From CADEDH01 sp050330635 (GTDB lineage: Bacteria; Actinomycetota; Acidimicrobiia; Acidimicrobiales; SZUA-35), in contig JBHJNQ010000010.1 in the NCBI GenBank assembly GCA_050330635.1, forward strand, positions 4,882 to 68,881: 64,000 nt of DNA. The letters are read 5' to 3'. The position numbers and the translations under genes are program-made. The notes beneath the pieces are model-generated. The model was not told where the DNA came from, made no database searches, and saw only the letters and a program-made list of their open reading frames with translations. Positions 40,768-49,777 of this stretch are shown in pieces (the stretch's first letter is position 1; every line of letters starts with the position of its first letter).

Positions 40768-42002
40768 GCCTCCGGCTCGTCATGGTCGTCGACCGTTTCC
40801 CGAACGAGCCGTTCCTGGCGCAGCAGGTGGCCGCCCTCCTCGAGCGCTCGGTCGACGTCCACGTGCTCTGCCAGATCGCCGACGACGACAGCGACGCCTG
40901 GTCCCACCTGGACCGGACCGCGATGCGGGGGCGGATCCACCCCTGGCCCGACCGGGGACGCCACGCCGCGCTCGTCGCCGCCTCGGCCCGGACCGCAGTG
41001 GACGGCCTGCGCCGCCGTCGAACGGCGCTGGTTCGGCCGCTGGCGGCCGCGGTCAGAGCCGAGCGCAGGCGGGTCGAAGACGACCGCCGCCCGCTCGGCC
41101 GGCTGCTGTTCGACCTTCGCCTGCTCGCCCTCGACCCCGACGTCGTCCACTTCCAATTCGGCGATCTGGCCCGGGCCCGGACCCATGTCGCCGAGGCGGT
41201 CGACGCCGGGTTCAGCTCGTCGTTCCGGGGCTACGACCTCGCCTACGCGGGGCTCGACCAGGCCGGGTTCTACGACCGGCTCTGGCCGGTGCTCGACGGC
41301 GCCCACACCCTTGGCCGCGACCTGGTGGCCCTCGCCGGCCGGCGTGGAGCACCGTCCGACCTGCCGTGGACGATCATCCCGCCAGCGGTCGAACTCGACA
41401 GGTTCGCCCCCCCGGACCGGGCCGGGCGGAAGCAGGACGACGACGAGCTCCGCCTCCTCAGCGTCGGCCGGCTCCACTGGAAGAAGGGCCTGGTCGACGG
41501 GCTGGTCGCCGTGGCCCAACTCCGCGGCGAGGGCCGACCGATCCGCTACCGCCTGGTCGGCGACGGTCCGGCCGAGGAGCAGCTCCGGTGGACGATCGCC
41601 GACCTCGGTCTCGAGTGTTCGGTCGAGCTGCTCGGCCGATGCGACGCCACCGAGGTCGACCGGCAGCTGGCCTGGGCCGATGCCTTCCTCCACCCGTCGC
41701 ACAGCGAGGGCTTCGCCAACTCGGTGCTCGAAGCCCAGGCGATGGCCCTGCCGGTGGTCTGCACCGATGCCGAGGGACTCCGGGAGAACGTCGTCGACGG
41801 CGAGACCGGGATCGTGGTGCCCCGTCGCCAGCCGGCGGCTCTGGCCGATGCCCTTCGCCGGCTCGACGACCGGCCCGAGCTCCGCCTCGCCTTCGGCCGG
41901 GCTGGGCGTCGGCGAGTGGTCGACCGGTTCGGCCTCGAGGCCCAGACCGACGCCTTCGTCGACTACTTCGAGCGGGTGGCCGAGCGGAGGCACCGGCGGT
42001 GA
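40764..42002 (+). CDS. GT4 glycosyltransferase (colanic-acid type)
   Basis: A 412-residue GT-B enzyme resembling WcaL/AmsK-type transferases. It starts MSLRLVMVVDRFPNEPFLAQ, typical for that group. HFQFGDLARARTHV and FSSSFRGYDLAY lie mid-protein, then LLSVGRLHWKKGLVDGL and the donor motif HPSHSEGFANSVLEAQAMAL with PVVCTDAEGLRENVVDG. It ends the + strand run, converging on the flippase gene at 42045 with 42 bases between. A fragment with the same C-terminal motif recurs at 56708. Confidence 0.85.
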   Translation: MSLRLVMVVDRFPNEPFLAQQVAALLERSVDVHVLCQIADDDSDAWSHLDRTAMRGRIHPWPDRGRHAALVAASARTAVDGLRRRRTALVRPLAAAVRAERRRVEDDRRPLGRLLFDLRLLALDPDVVHFQFGDLARARTHVAEAVDAGFSSSFRGYDLAYAGLDQAGFYDRLWPVLDGAHTLGRDLVALAGRRGAPSDLPWTIIPPAVELDRFAPPDRAGRKQDDDELRLLSVGRLHWKKGLVDGLVAVAQLRGEGRPIRYRLVGDGPAEEQLRWTIADLGLECSVELLGRCDATEVDRQLAWADAFLHPSHSEGFANSVLEAQAMALPVVCTDAEGLRENVVDGETGIVVPRRQPAALADALRRLDDRPELRLAFGRAGRRRVVDRFGLEAQTDAFVDYFERVAERRHRR

Positions 42003-42044
42003 GCGCCGACACGGGCATCCGGCTCCACCATCGCTCGACGGTGG

Positions 42045-43481
42045 TCAGGATGGTCGGCGCCCGATGACATGGCCGACCACGTAGCGGACCTCCCGCCGGG
42101 TCGACGGGAGCGACAACAGCACGATCGGACCGACGAGCAGTACCGGGCGCAGCGCCGCCGGCCACCAGGCCGCAGTCATCATCGGCAGCAGGGCCCCGAC
42201 CCAACGGCCTCCCGACCGGTAGTTCGGACGGAACCACCGCAGCAGCTCCCGCTGCACCGTCAAGAAGGGGACGGTCCGGATCAGCTGGGCCAGGCCGTAG
42301 CCGACCACGCCGAGTGCCGGCACCAGCATCAGGGTGAACCCGAGCAACGACGAGACCTGCAAGCCCCGAAGCCACACCACCGGGCCGTTGCGACCGAGGA
42401 CCTGCAGCAGCGGAGGGCCCAGGTTGAACAGGGTGCCGATCGAGGCGGCGATGGCCAGGAGCCCGAGCACCTCGGCCGCCGGTGCCCAGTCCGAGCCGAA
42501 CGCAAACGGGATGAACCAGGGGGCGAGGAAGGCGGCCGAAGCGTAGAGCGGGACTGATCCGACGACCTGGACTAGAACCCCCTCGGCGTGGGCGGCGCGC
42601 AGACGGGCCCGGTCATCGCCCAGCCGGGCGAAGGCGGCGACGGCCAGCCGCATCGTCGCTTGCTTGGCCGCCCCGAGCTGCTCGACGATCCGGCTGGCCA
42701 CGGCGACATGACCGACTCCAACCGGCCCGAGGACACGGCCGACCACGATCGGGTTGACCAGGTCGCCGATCAGCGAGAGCCACTTCGCAGCTGAGTACCC
42801 CGTCCCGAAGCGGGCCATCGCCACCAGTTCCTCCCGATCGATCATCAGTCGGGGGACGTAGCGGGCGGCCCGATAGGAGGTGGTGACAAGGACTGCGTTG
42901 CGGGCCAAGAGGCCAACGATCGGCGCCCAGACGCCGGCGCCGGCCACGGCCAGGGGAATCGACACCGCGTACACCGCGATGTCGGCCGACAGCTCGATGC
43001 GGGCCACTGCGTCGAAACGGAGCTCCCGCTCCAACCGGGCCCGAGCCGGGGCCCCGATGGCCATCAGGGGCAGGAAGGCAGCGACGGTCCGCATCGGGGC
43101 CACCGCCCCGTCGGCCTGCAGCCACGATCCGAGCAAGGGCGCGCCCAGCGCGGCCAGCCCCCCGATCAGGATCGACGAGCCGACCAACACGACGAAGGCC
43201 GTGTCGTCGGCGGCCGAGCCCCGCGACGACCGAACGAGCTGGACGTCGATCCCGAACACGGCGAGGGTGGCCAGTACTGCCGTGACCACCGCCACCGCGG
43301 CGAACAGGCCGTAGGCCTCCGGTCCGATCAGGCGGGTGACCGCCAGGATCCCGACCAGCTTGATGGCCATGCCGATCAGCTGGCGGGCGACCAGGAACCG
43401 ACCGCCGCGGTAGACCTGCTGTCGGAGCGAGCCCCGTGGGGGCGGGTCGGTCGTCGTGATCGGTTCGCCTCGAGTCGTCAG
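42045..43481 (-). CDS. Second Wzx-type flippase
   Basis: About 478 residues with 12 or more hydrophobic segments. It starts around TTRGEPITTTDPPPRGSLRQ, then QVYRGGRFLVARQLIGMAIK and LIGPEAYGLFAAVAVVTAVL, a polysaccharide-exporter (RfbX/Wzx, lipopolysaccharide-biosynthesis) pattern. No ATG, GTG or TTG occurs near the expected N-terminus: the best candidate is CTG at 43481, overlapping the stop of the preceding GT2 gene (CTGA). The frame also stays open to 43709. It is last in a three-gene minus-strand unit. Confidence 0.8.
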   Translation of the reverse strand: MTTRGEPITTTDPPPRGSLRQQVYRGGRFLVARQLIGMAIKLVGILAVTRLIGPEAYGLFAAVAVVTAVLATLAVFGIDVQLVRSSRGSAADDTAFVVLVGSSILIGGLAALGAPLLGSWLQADGAVAPMRTVAAFLPLMAIGAPARARLERELRFDAVARIELSADIAVYAVSIPLAVAGAGVWAPIVGLLARNAVLVTTSYRAARYVPRLMIDREELVAMARFGTGYSAAKWLSLIGDLVNPIVVGRVLGPVGVGHVAVASRIVEQLGAAKQATMRLAVAAFARLGDDRARLRAAHAEGVLVQVVGSVPLYASAAFLAPWFIPFAFGSDWAPAAEVLGLLAIAASIGTLFNLGPPLLQVLGRNGPVVWLRGLQVSSLLGFTLMLVPALGVVGYGLAQLIRTVPFLTVQRELLRWFRPNYRSGGRWVGALLPMMTAAWWPAALRPVLLVGPIVLLSLPSTRREVRYVVGHVIGRRPS

Positions 43482-44482
43482 CGGGCGTAGCCGGGGACCC
43501 GGAACAGCGCCCGGTTGATCTCGCGCTCGAGCCGGGCCATCACCCGCATCGCGAACCGGTCGACCGGGCCCGGCAGCAGCTTGGCGCTGGCGGCCCCGAC
43601 CGGACGGAGGACGAGTTGGCGCCGGGCCCGCATCCCGACCATACGGTCCCGATAGGAGGGCGCGATCCCGTACTTGGCGCAGAAGTGCTCGAGGCTCGCC
43701 TCGTTCCATTGCTCGCTCCAGCGCCGGAGGAAGAAGGAGAGGTCGGCCCGGTCGATCGGTGGCGGGGTCAGGTACGTGACCCGAGACGACGGCTCGAAGT
43801 AAACTTGCTCGCTCCGCTCGGACGCGATCAGGCAGAGATCGAGGTGTTCCCTGGTCGACAGCAGGGCCTCGTCGAAGCCCCCGATCGAGCGGACGAAGTC
43901 GGTGCGGGCCAGGAGGCAGTGGAACTCGACGAAGCCGACCGGTTCGCGGACCAGTTCGGTGCCGATCTCGTCGAGTCGCTGCCCCTGCAGGCGGTGAACG
44001 GTCGTGAAGCGCCGCTTCCCGGTCTCGCCGTCGAGTGTGTAGTCGCCGCCGGCCATGTGCACGATGTCTTGCCCGGGATCGCCCTCCATGTAGAGCGGGC
44101 CGACGATCGCGGCGCCGGTTTCTTCGGCGCAGGCCAGGAGGCGTCTCAGCCAGCCCTTGGCCACGACCAGGTCGTTGTCGACGAAGACGACGAACGGCGT
44201 GGTCACCCCGGCTAGTCCGAGGTTGCGGGCCCGATTGGGCGACAGGTACTCGGGCGAGGAGATCAGCTCGAAGCCCCGTTCGGCCGCGGTCGACCGCAGG
44301 TAGTTGCCGGTCCGCGACGGAGCATTGCCGTCGACGTACACCAGCCTGAAGTCGACGGTCGTGTTGGCGTAGATCGACTCGAGCGAGGCCTGGCTCAGCC
44401 CGAACCGTTCCCTCGGCGTCACCACGATGGTGACCACCGGCTCCGGGCTCTCGGGCCTGGCCGCGTCCGTTTGCTCGTTCAT
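43478..44482 (-). CDS. GT2 glycosyltransferase
   Basis: A 334-residue GT-A enzyme. VTIVVTPRERFGLSQASLES starts the fold; SPNRARNLGLAGVTTPFVVF then VDNDLV gives the D-x-D-type metal site; ARTDFVRSIGGFDEALLSTR lies in the acceptor half. There is no transmembrane domain. It overlaps the next gene upstream (ATGA) and the flippase downstream. It is a likely side-branch or chain-elongating transferase of the locus. Confidence 0.83.
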   Translation of the reverse strand: MNEQTDAARPESPEPVVTIVVTPRERFGLSQASLESIYANTTVDFRLVYVDGNAPSRTGNYLRSTAAERGFELISSPEYLSPNRARNLGLAGVTTPFVVFVDNDLVVAKGWLRRLLACAEETGAAIVGPLYMEGDPGQDIVHMAGGDYTLDGETGKRRFTTVHRLQGQRLDEIGTELVREPVGFVEFHCLLARTDFVRSIGGFDEALLSTREHLDLCLIASERSEQVYFEPSSRVTYLTPPPIDRADLSFFLRRWSEQWNEASLEHFCAKYGIAPSYRDRMVGMRARRQLVLRPVGAASAKLLPGPVDRFAMRVMARLEREINRALFRVPGYAR

Positions 44483-45603
44483 CGATGTTCTCCTTCAGGC
44501 AGCTCGGAGCCGGACGGCGTCCTCACCAGTACCTCGCCCAGTTCGGGCTCGCGGCGGCGCCGCCGCCACACCGGTTCGCTGGGTCCGTCGGGCAGATACT
44601 GCGCCAACAGCGGTCGGACGACCCGATCGGGTGCGGCCCCGATGGCCACGAACCAGGCCGACCGGAGCAACCCGTCGGCGGTGGCCAGTTCGGGGTTGGC
44701 GAACGCAGCCCGGATGCCGCGACGAACCAGCCGCCACCGTCGGTCGGGACGGCTGGGATCGACCTGGGGGTGGCCGGCTGGGTCGAGGCGCAGCGAGGCG
44801 AGGCGGTAGCCGAACAAGGCGACATCGGCGACGTCGTCGGGGTTCGGACGGTAGCCGTCGAGACCGAGCTGGCGGGCCACAAGGCCGAGGCGCTCGTGGG
44901 AGCAGAGCTCGCGCTCGATCTTCGTCCGGAGCCAGTCGAGCGTCACCGGTCTTCCGGCGAACTGGTTTTCGCCATGCCGGCGGTAGGCCGCGACCGGCTC
45001 GTCGCTCCTAACGATCGGGCCGCATACCGACACCTGCTCGTTGAGGAACGAGTCGGCGGCCTGCCGGTACGCCTCGGCCGGGACGGGGAGGACCCGGCTC
45101 AGCACCCGAGCCGAGTAGGCGTTGCCGCTCATCGGCGGCCAGCCGTGGGCCCGGAAGCGGAAGACGTGGTCTCGCAGATCGCCGTCGGCCAGCCGGGCCG
45201 GGTCACCGGGCAGGGTCGACCGGTTCCAACGACCCTCGCCGTCGACGACGGCCAACGGGGTGTGGAACTTGGCCATCGTCGGGTGGGCCTCGAAGGCGGC
45301 GGCGACGGTGGCGCAGGCCGACGGCAGGATGGCGTCGTCGGCGTCGAGGAACCAGATCACCTCGCCTTCGGCGGCATCGAACCCGGTGTTGATCGCCGCC
45401 CCCTGACCGCGATTCACCTCGTGGTAGATCGGGCGCACCGCCGGGCCGTAGCTCTCGAGCACCGCCCGGCTCTCGTCGGTCGAGCCGTCATCGACGACGA
45501 TCACCTCGGCCGCCGGCTCCGTCTGATCGAGCGCGCTGGCGATGGCGGTCGGGAGGAAGCGGGCGTAATTGTAGTTGAGAATGACCACGCTGACCGAGGT
45601 CAT
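44479..45603 (-). CDS. GT2 glycosyltransferase
   Basis: A 374-residue GT-A enzyme, MTSVSVVILNYNYARFLPTA, with VIVVDDGSTDESRAVLESYG and WFLDADDAILPSACATVA (metal-binding DAD). ATG 45603 is chosen because it matches the family start; an in-frame extension upstream has no family support. It is first in the minus-strand unit, so its promoter lies in the 45.6-46.2 kb gap. Confidence 0.85.
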   Translation of the reverse strand: MTSVSVVILNYNYARFLPTAIASALDQTEPAAEVIVVDDGSTDESRAVLESYGPAVRPIYHEVNRGQGAAINTGFDAAEGEVIWFLDADDAILPSACATVAAAFEAHPTMAKFHTPLAVVDGEGRWNRSTLPGDPARLADGDLRDHVFRFRAHGWPPMSGNAYSARVLSRVLPVPAEAYRQAADSFLNEQVSVCGPIVRSDEPVAAYRRHGENQFAGRPVTLDWLRTKIERELCSHERLGLVARQLGLDGYRPNPDDVADVALFGYRLASLRLDPAGHPQVDPSRPDRRWRLVRRGIRAAFANPELATADGLLRSAWFVAIGAAPDRVVRPLLAQYLPDGPSEPVWRRRRREPELGEVLVRTPSGSELPEGEHR

Positions 45604-46202
45604 CGGTCGGCCACCTCGAGTGCCCTCGAAAGGGCTGGCCGCTCCCCGCCGACGACCGTATCGGGCGAGTGCGCAGGTCCATCGGCGCGCCAGCAACGGA
45701 GCGACCCCAACCCATCACCCGCCGTCACCTTGCTGAGGCTCAACAACACTCTCTCTACGACATCCCTGGAGATACAAGTATAAAGAGGTCGTCGTCGCCC
45801 CCGATCGGGCGACTTGGGTAGTCTCACCCGTCGCAAAGGCGGGTTCACCGCCGTACGCCGGTCGGGCGTAGGTCCGCGGTGTCGCCAGTGGTCGACGACG
45901 ACCCGCGACCATCACGGTCATCGTCGCCGGTCTCCTCTTCATCACGGCGCAAGGTTTGTGGGGCGGCGTCGTGGGTGGAGGCGGACCCGGGTACCCGCTT
46001 GAGGTGCCCTCGGGTTCCACGCTCGGAGTGAGGCCGCGGCGACCTGCTACGACAGGTTGATCGCCCATTGTTGATGGAGTCCTGTTCCCGCTAACGTCCA
46101 GCGGATTGCCGCAGTGAGGAGCCAGGGGTTGAGTCGAAACCAGGAACCAGACCCCGACAACCTGCGGCTCAAGGCGCTCCATCACTGGGGACCGCGCCAT
46201 CG
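45604..46202. promoter_or_regulatory. Divergent intergenic region of the polysaccharide locus
   Basis: About 600 bases without a gene. It separates the minus-strand GT2 unit from the plus-strand polymerase unit, so promoters in both directions are expected. On the minus strand, TATACT (in CTTTATACTTG near 45,775-45,785) is a good -10 candidate about 170 bases before the GT2 start. No convincing -35 box or structured leader was seen. Confidence 0.45.
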
Positions 46203-47567
46203 ATGACCAATCTACTCCTCCTGCTCGCCATCGCCGGTGCGGCCGTGCCCTTCGCGTTGGCCGTCGTCCGTAGACCGCCGACTGGGGTCCTGTTCTTGGC
46301 CGCGCTGGCTCCCTTCGACGGTATTTTGTTCATCATCCCCCACCCCCCGATCGTGGGGGGATGGAAGGAAGCTCTGGTTCTGCTCGTCACGTTCTCGGCG
46401 TGGCGACAGCGCCAGACCGCCTCCCGGTCCACCGCGATGGCATGCCACGGACGAGCGGTGGTGGCGTGGGCCCACCCAATGATTGGGCTGTTGGGTCTGG
46501 CCGTACTGTCCGCTGCACTCCATCCCTCCTCAGCCGCCGTCGTTGGGGTGAAGATCGGGTTCTTCTACCTGTTGGTGCCCCTGGCCCTATGGTGGACCCC
46601 GTTGGATGCGAAAGAGCGAGACCGGCTCGTCACCGTTCTCATGGTGACGGGGGCGGTCGTGGCTGCCATCGGGATCGGACAACAGATCGCTGGGCCCGAG
46701 GCTCTGGTCTCCCTCGGCTATGAGTACAACTCCAACGTGCGATTCGCCGGCGGTATCTTGCGGTCGTTCTCGACGTTCAACCAACCGTTCGCCTACGGCT
46801 TCTTCGTCATGATGGTGCTGTTGGTGGGCATCCCGGTTGCTCTTGATGACCACCGACGGCTACGCAATGCCTTGTTCCTCGCTTCGGTTCCAATTCTGGC
46901 TATCGGCATGGTTACCGCGGTGGTCCGGGCGTCTGTCCTGGGGTTCGCGATCGGCGCCGCCTGGTTGCTCGTTCACCGCTACCGGGTCCTGATCCACGCT
47001 CTCGTCCCGGTCGCAGTCGCCGCCGTCTTCGTTCCCAGCGGGTTCATCGGTGCCTTCCTCTCGTCGACCAGTCTTCTCGAGCGATCCGGGGGTTGGACCC
47101 AGGTCGCCTTCGAACAGAGGATCGAACCTCTGGGCCAGGGCATCGGCAGTGTCGGTAGCGCGGCGGAACTGATCCAGGATTCACGCCGGAACAGCGAGAT
47201 ACAGTTCCCTACGCCGGTGGGCTCGGAGCGGTATCAACCGGACAACTACTACATGAAGACCCTAGTAGAACTTGGCCCCATTGGGGCCTGGTTGTTGATC
47301 GCCGCCATGGGGAGGGGTTTCCTCAATGCCAGGAAGGTCTCGTTGCGGCCGGTGCGGGGCGAGGCGGGGTTAGCCGCCGGTATCGCGGCCTCGATCCTGG
47401 GGGCAATGGCGGCTGCGCTTGTCAGTTCCTACTGGGAGATATTTCCGGCCGATCTGTTCTTCTGGATGCTGTTAGGAGTCCTGCCATCGCTGTATCAGGG
47501 GTCTTCTTCAACGCCGTTGCTCTCACCCCGGGAGGTAGTGGCGTTCAGACCTATAGTCGGAACTTGA
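46203..47567 (+). CDS. O-antigen ligase/polymerase family membrane protein
   Basis: A 454-residue protein with 10 or more hydrophobic segments (MTNLLLLLAIAGAAVPFALA, FFYLLVPLALWW, AIGMVTAVVRASVLGFAIGA) and a large periplasmic-type loop after residue 300 (ERIEPLGQGIGSVGSAAELI). A PDNYYMKTLVELGPIGAWLL segment is typical of Wzy/WaaL proteins. It probably polymerises the lipid-linked repeat units outside the membrane. The stop overlaps a TTG start (TTGA). Confidence 0.8.
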   Translation: MTNLLLLLAIAGAAVPFALAVVRRPPTGVLFLAALAPFDGILFIIPHPPIVGGWKEALVLLVTFSAWRQRQTASRSTAMACHGRAVVAWAHPMIGLLGLAVLSAALHPSSAAVVGVKIGFFYLLVPLALWWTPLDAKERDRLVTVLMVTGAVVAAIGIGQQIAGPEALVSLGYEYNSNVRFAGGILRSFSTFNQPFAYGFFVMMVLLVGIPVALDDHRRLRNALFLASVPILAIGMVTAVVRASVLGFAIGAAWLLVHRYRVLIHALVPVAVAAVFVPSGFIGAFLSSTSLLERSGGWTQVAFEQRIEPLGQGIGSVGSAAELIQDSRRNSEIQFPTPVGSERYQPDNYYMKTLVELGPIGAWLLIAAMGRGFLNARKVSLRPVRGEAGLAAGIAASILGAMAAALVSSYWEIFPADLFFWMLLGVLPSLYQGSSSTPLLSPREVVAFRPIVGT

Positions 47568-48571
47568 TCTCCGGCGTAGCCAACCTCGGGAACTTCGCAA
47601 CGGCGGCTCGGATCCAGGCAAATGCCCGGGGCGAACTGCCGGATTCGGTGACGCCAGCCACTGTCGCGGTCTGCGCCGGAGTCCGGCGGGCAGTAACGTC
47701 AATGGTCCCCGTCCCGAAGAGGCTGACTGCCTCCATCGGCGCAGCGCCGATCGTGCATGGCCTCGACGTCGACCTCCCGTTGATCTCGAGAGGCCCGACA
47801 GTGGCGACGGTCCATGATCTGTCGGTGTTCGACACGCCCTGGGCGTTCTCGGCGTTCCGAGCCCGGGGCGAACAGGCCCTGCTCACCCTCCACATCCGTC
47901 GGGCCGACGCCTTGATCGCAGTAAGCAGGTTCACCGCCGAACGAATCCAGGAACGTTTCGGCCGAACGGCAACCGTCATCCACCAGGCGCCCGATCCGCG
48001 GTGCCGGCGGGCATCGGACGCTGAGGTGGGGGAGGTGCGAAACCGGTACGGCCTTCCGGAACAGTTCGTCCTCCACATCGGAACGGCCGAACCTCGAAAG
48101 AACGTGCCCGGTTTGGCCGAGGCCTGTCGTCGGGTCGGTGTTCCTCTGGTCCTGGCCGGTGAGGTACGGATCGACCTGCCGGGCAACGCCATCACCTTGG
48201 GTTATGTCGATGGCGAGCTGTTGGCTCCGTTGTGTCGTGCAGCAACGGTAGTGGCCTACCCTTCCCGGTACGAGGGGTTCGGTCTGCCTCCGATCGAGGC
48301 TCTGGCGTCGGGCGCCGCCGTGGTTGCAACTGCCGTCGGGGCCCTACCCGAGGTACTCGGGGGCTACGGTTATCCCCTCGCTCGGCCCGACGACCCTGCG
48401 GGCCTGTTGGAGCTATTGGGAGATGCGGTCGGCGACGAAAGCCTTCGGGAGTCGATGCGGCGCACCGGCACCAGCGCAGTCGGCAACCTGTCGTGGACCG
48501 CAACGGCATCGGAGACGATCGAGGTGTACCGCCAGCTCGGCCTGGGCGGCCCCGGGTATCAGCAAGGGTGA
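47564..48571 (+). CDS. GT4 glycosyltransferase
   Basis: A 335-residue GT-B enzyme, TTG start at 47564 overlapping the polymerase stop. VATVHDLSVFDTPWAFSAFR is the typical N-lobe motif of mannosyltransferase-like GT4 proteins; FVLHIGTAEPRKNVPGLAEA and YPSRYEGFGLPPIEALASGA carry the donor site. It is coupled to the polymerase and converges on the glycosidase gene, 15 bases away. Confidence 0.83.
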   Translation: MISGVANLGNFATAARIQANARGELPDSVTPATVAVCAGVRRAVTSMVPVPKRLTASIGAAPIVHGLDVDLPLISRGPTVATVHDLSVFDTPWAFSAFRARGEQALLTLHIRRADALIAVSRFTAERIQERFGRTATVIHQAPDPRCRRASDAEVGEVRNRYGLPEQFVLHIGTAEPRKNVPGLAEACRRVGVPLVLAGEVRIDLPGNAITLGYVDGELLAPLCRAATVVAYPSRYEGFGLPPIEALASGAAVVATAVGALPEVLGGYGYPLARPDDPAGLLELLGDAVGDESLRESMRRTGTSAVGNLSWTATASETIEVYRQLGLGGPGYQQG

Positions 48572-48586
48572 GGCAACCTTTACTTG

Positions 48587-49687
48587 TCACCAACCTTCAC
48601 ACGCTGACTCGACCAGGTGCTCGGGACCGGCGTCCTGGAGCTCTCGCACCACGACCGCGGACGCCTTGGGCTGTCCGTCTGCGGTGAACAGCCCGAAGTT
48701 GTCCTCGGCGTCATCGATGTCGCCGCCCGGTCGATCCCGGAGATTGTAGAGGTAGAGAGGGCCGCTCCAAGGAAGCCGGCCAACGCAGCTCAGCGCCTCC
48801 CTGACCATGGCCGCCTGATCAGCCTCACTGACGGCGTTGTCGGCCGCGCCAGTGGGAGCACCGAACTCGGTGAGCCAAATCGGCACCGGCTGCTCTTCGG
48901 CTTCGGCCACCAGACCCTGGATGGCGGGGAGCTGGCCGAACAGGTTCCAGTTCTTGGATCGATCGGACGGGCGGGCGGGATAGCTGTAGGGGTGAATGGC
49001 GACGCCGTCCAGCTGGCCCGGCTCCAACTCGTCGAACATGCGTCGCAGGAAGGTCAGGGGCGACAGGTCCCCGTCCCGATCTCGGGCCGGCGCCAGTCCA
49101 CCTGTTATCACGACGGCGTCGGGGTCGACTGAGCGGATGGCGTCGGCCGTGGCCCGGAACAGCCGGGCGTACCAGGCCGGATCGGCACCCGTTTCCCAGA
49201 AACGCTCGATGTTCGGTTCGTTCCAGACCTCCCAGCTGCTCAGACCGGCGCCTTGGTAGCGCTCGGAAGCCTCGGCGGCGAAGCGGGCGAACGCCTCGAC
49301 GTCCTGCGGTGGGTGTTTGTCGGTTGCCCCTCCCGGACGGGCCCAGGCCGGCGTGTAAGCCAGTAGTCCGTGGACGGCAATGCCTCGGTCTGCCGCCGCT
49401 TCCACGACTGTGTCCGTCCGTTCCCAATCGAAACGGCCCGGTGTCCGTTCGATGCGGGACCAGTCGAAGTCGAGCCGCAGTGAGGTAACTCCGAGTTCGG
49501 CCATGAGTTGGAGGTCCCCTTCCAGGACAGCCGGCTCCAGGTCCAGAATCGACGCCCCGGGTGAAAGTCCGAGCTCAACCGATCCGGCTGGGGCCAGGGT
49601 TGGGGAACCGGAACCACCAGACAGGTTCACCACAACCAGTACCGTCGCCGCCACCACGACAGCGACAATGACCGATCGCTGGTTCAC
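48587..49687 (-). CDS. Exported clan-A glycoside hydrolase
   Basis: A 366-residue protein with an N-terminal anchor or signal (VIVAVVVAATVLVVVNLSGG). It has a TIM-barrel glycosidase body: SWEVWNEPNIERFW holds the acid/base Glu after Asn, and WLTEFGAPTG holds the nucleophile Glu near the C-terminus. The pattern fits GH39/GH5-like enzymes. In exopolysaccharide loci such enzymes trim or release the polymer. The sugar specificity is unknown. Start ATG 49687. Confidence 0.78.
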   Translation of the reverse strand: MNQRSVIVAVVVAATVLVVVNLSGGSGSPTLAPAGSVELGLSPGASILDLEPAVLEGDLQLMAELGVTSLRLDFDWSRIERTPGRFDWERTDTVVEAAADRGIAVHGLLAYTPAWARPGGATDKHPPQDVEAFARFAAEASERYQGAGLSSWEVWNEPNIERFWETGADPAWYARLFRATADAIRSVDPDAVVITGGLAPARDRDGDLSPLTFLRRMFDELEPGQLDGVAIHPYSYPARPSDRSKNWNLFGQLPAIQGLVAEAEEQPVPIWLTEFGAPTGAADNAVSEADQAAMVREALSCVGRLPWSGPLYLYNLRDRPGGDIDDAEDNFGLFTADGQPKASAVVVRELQDAGPEHLVESACEGW

Positions 49688-49777
49688 GGAGCCGCGATCC
49701 GCGACCGCCGGTTGTGGCGAGCACGGCGCCTGGCCCGCCGAGCCCGGCCACGATCGGCCGGCCGGGACTGAGCGGGT

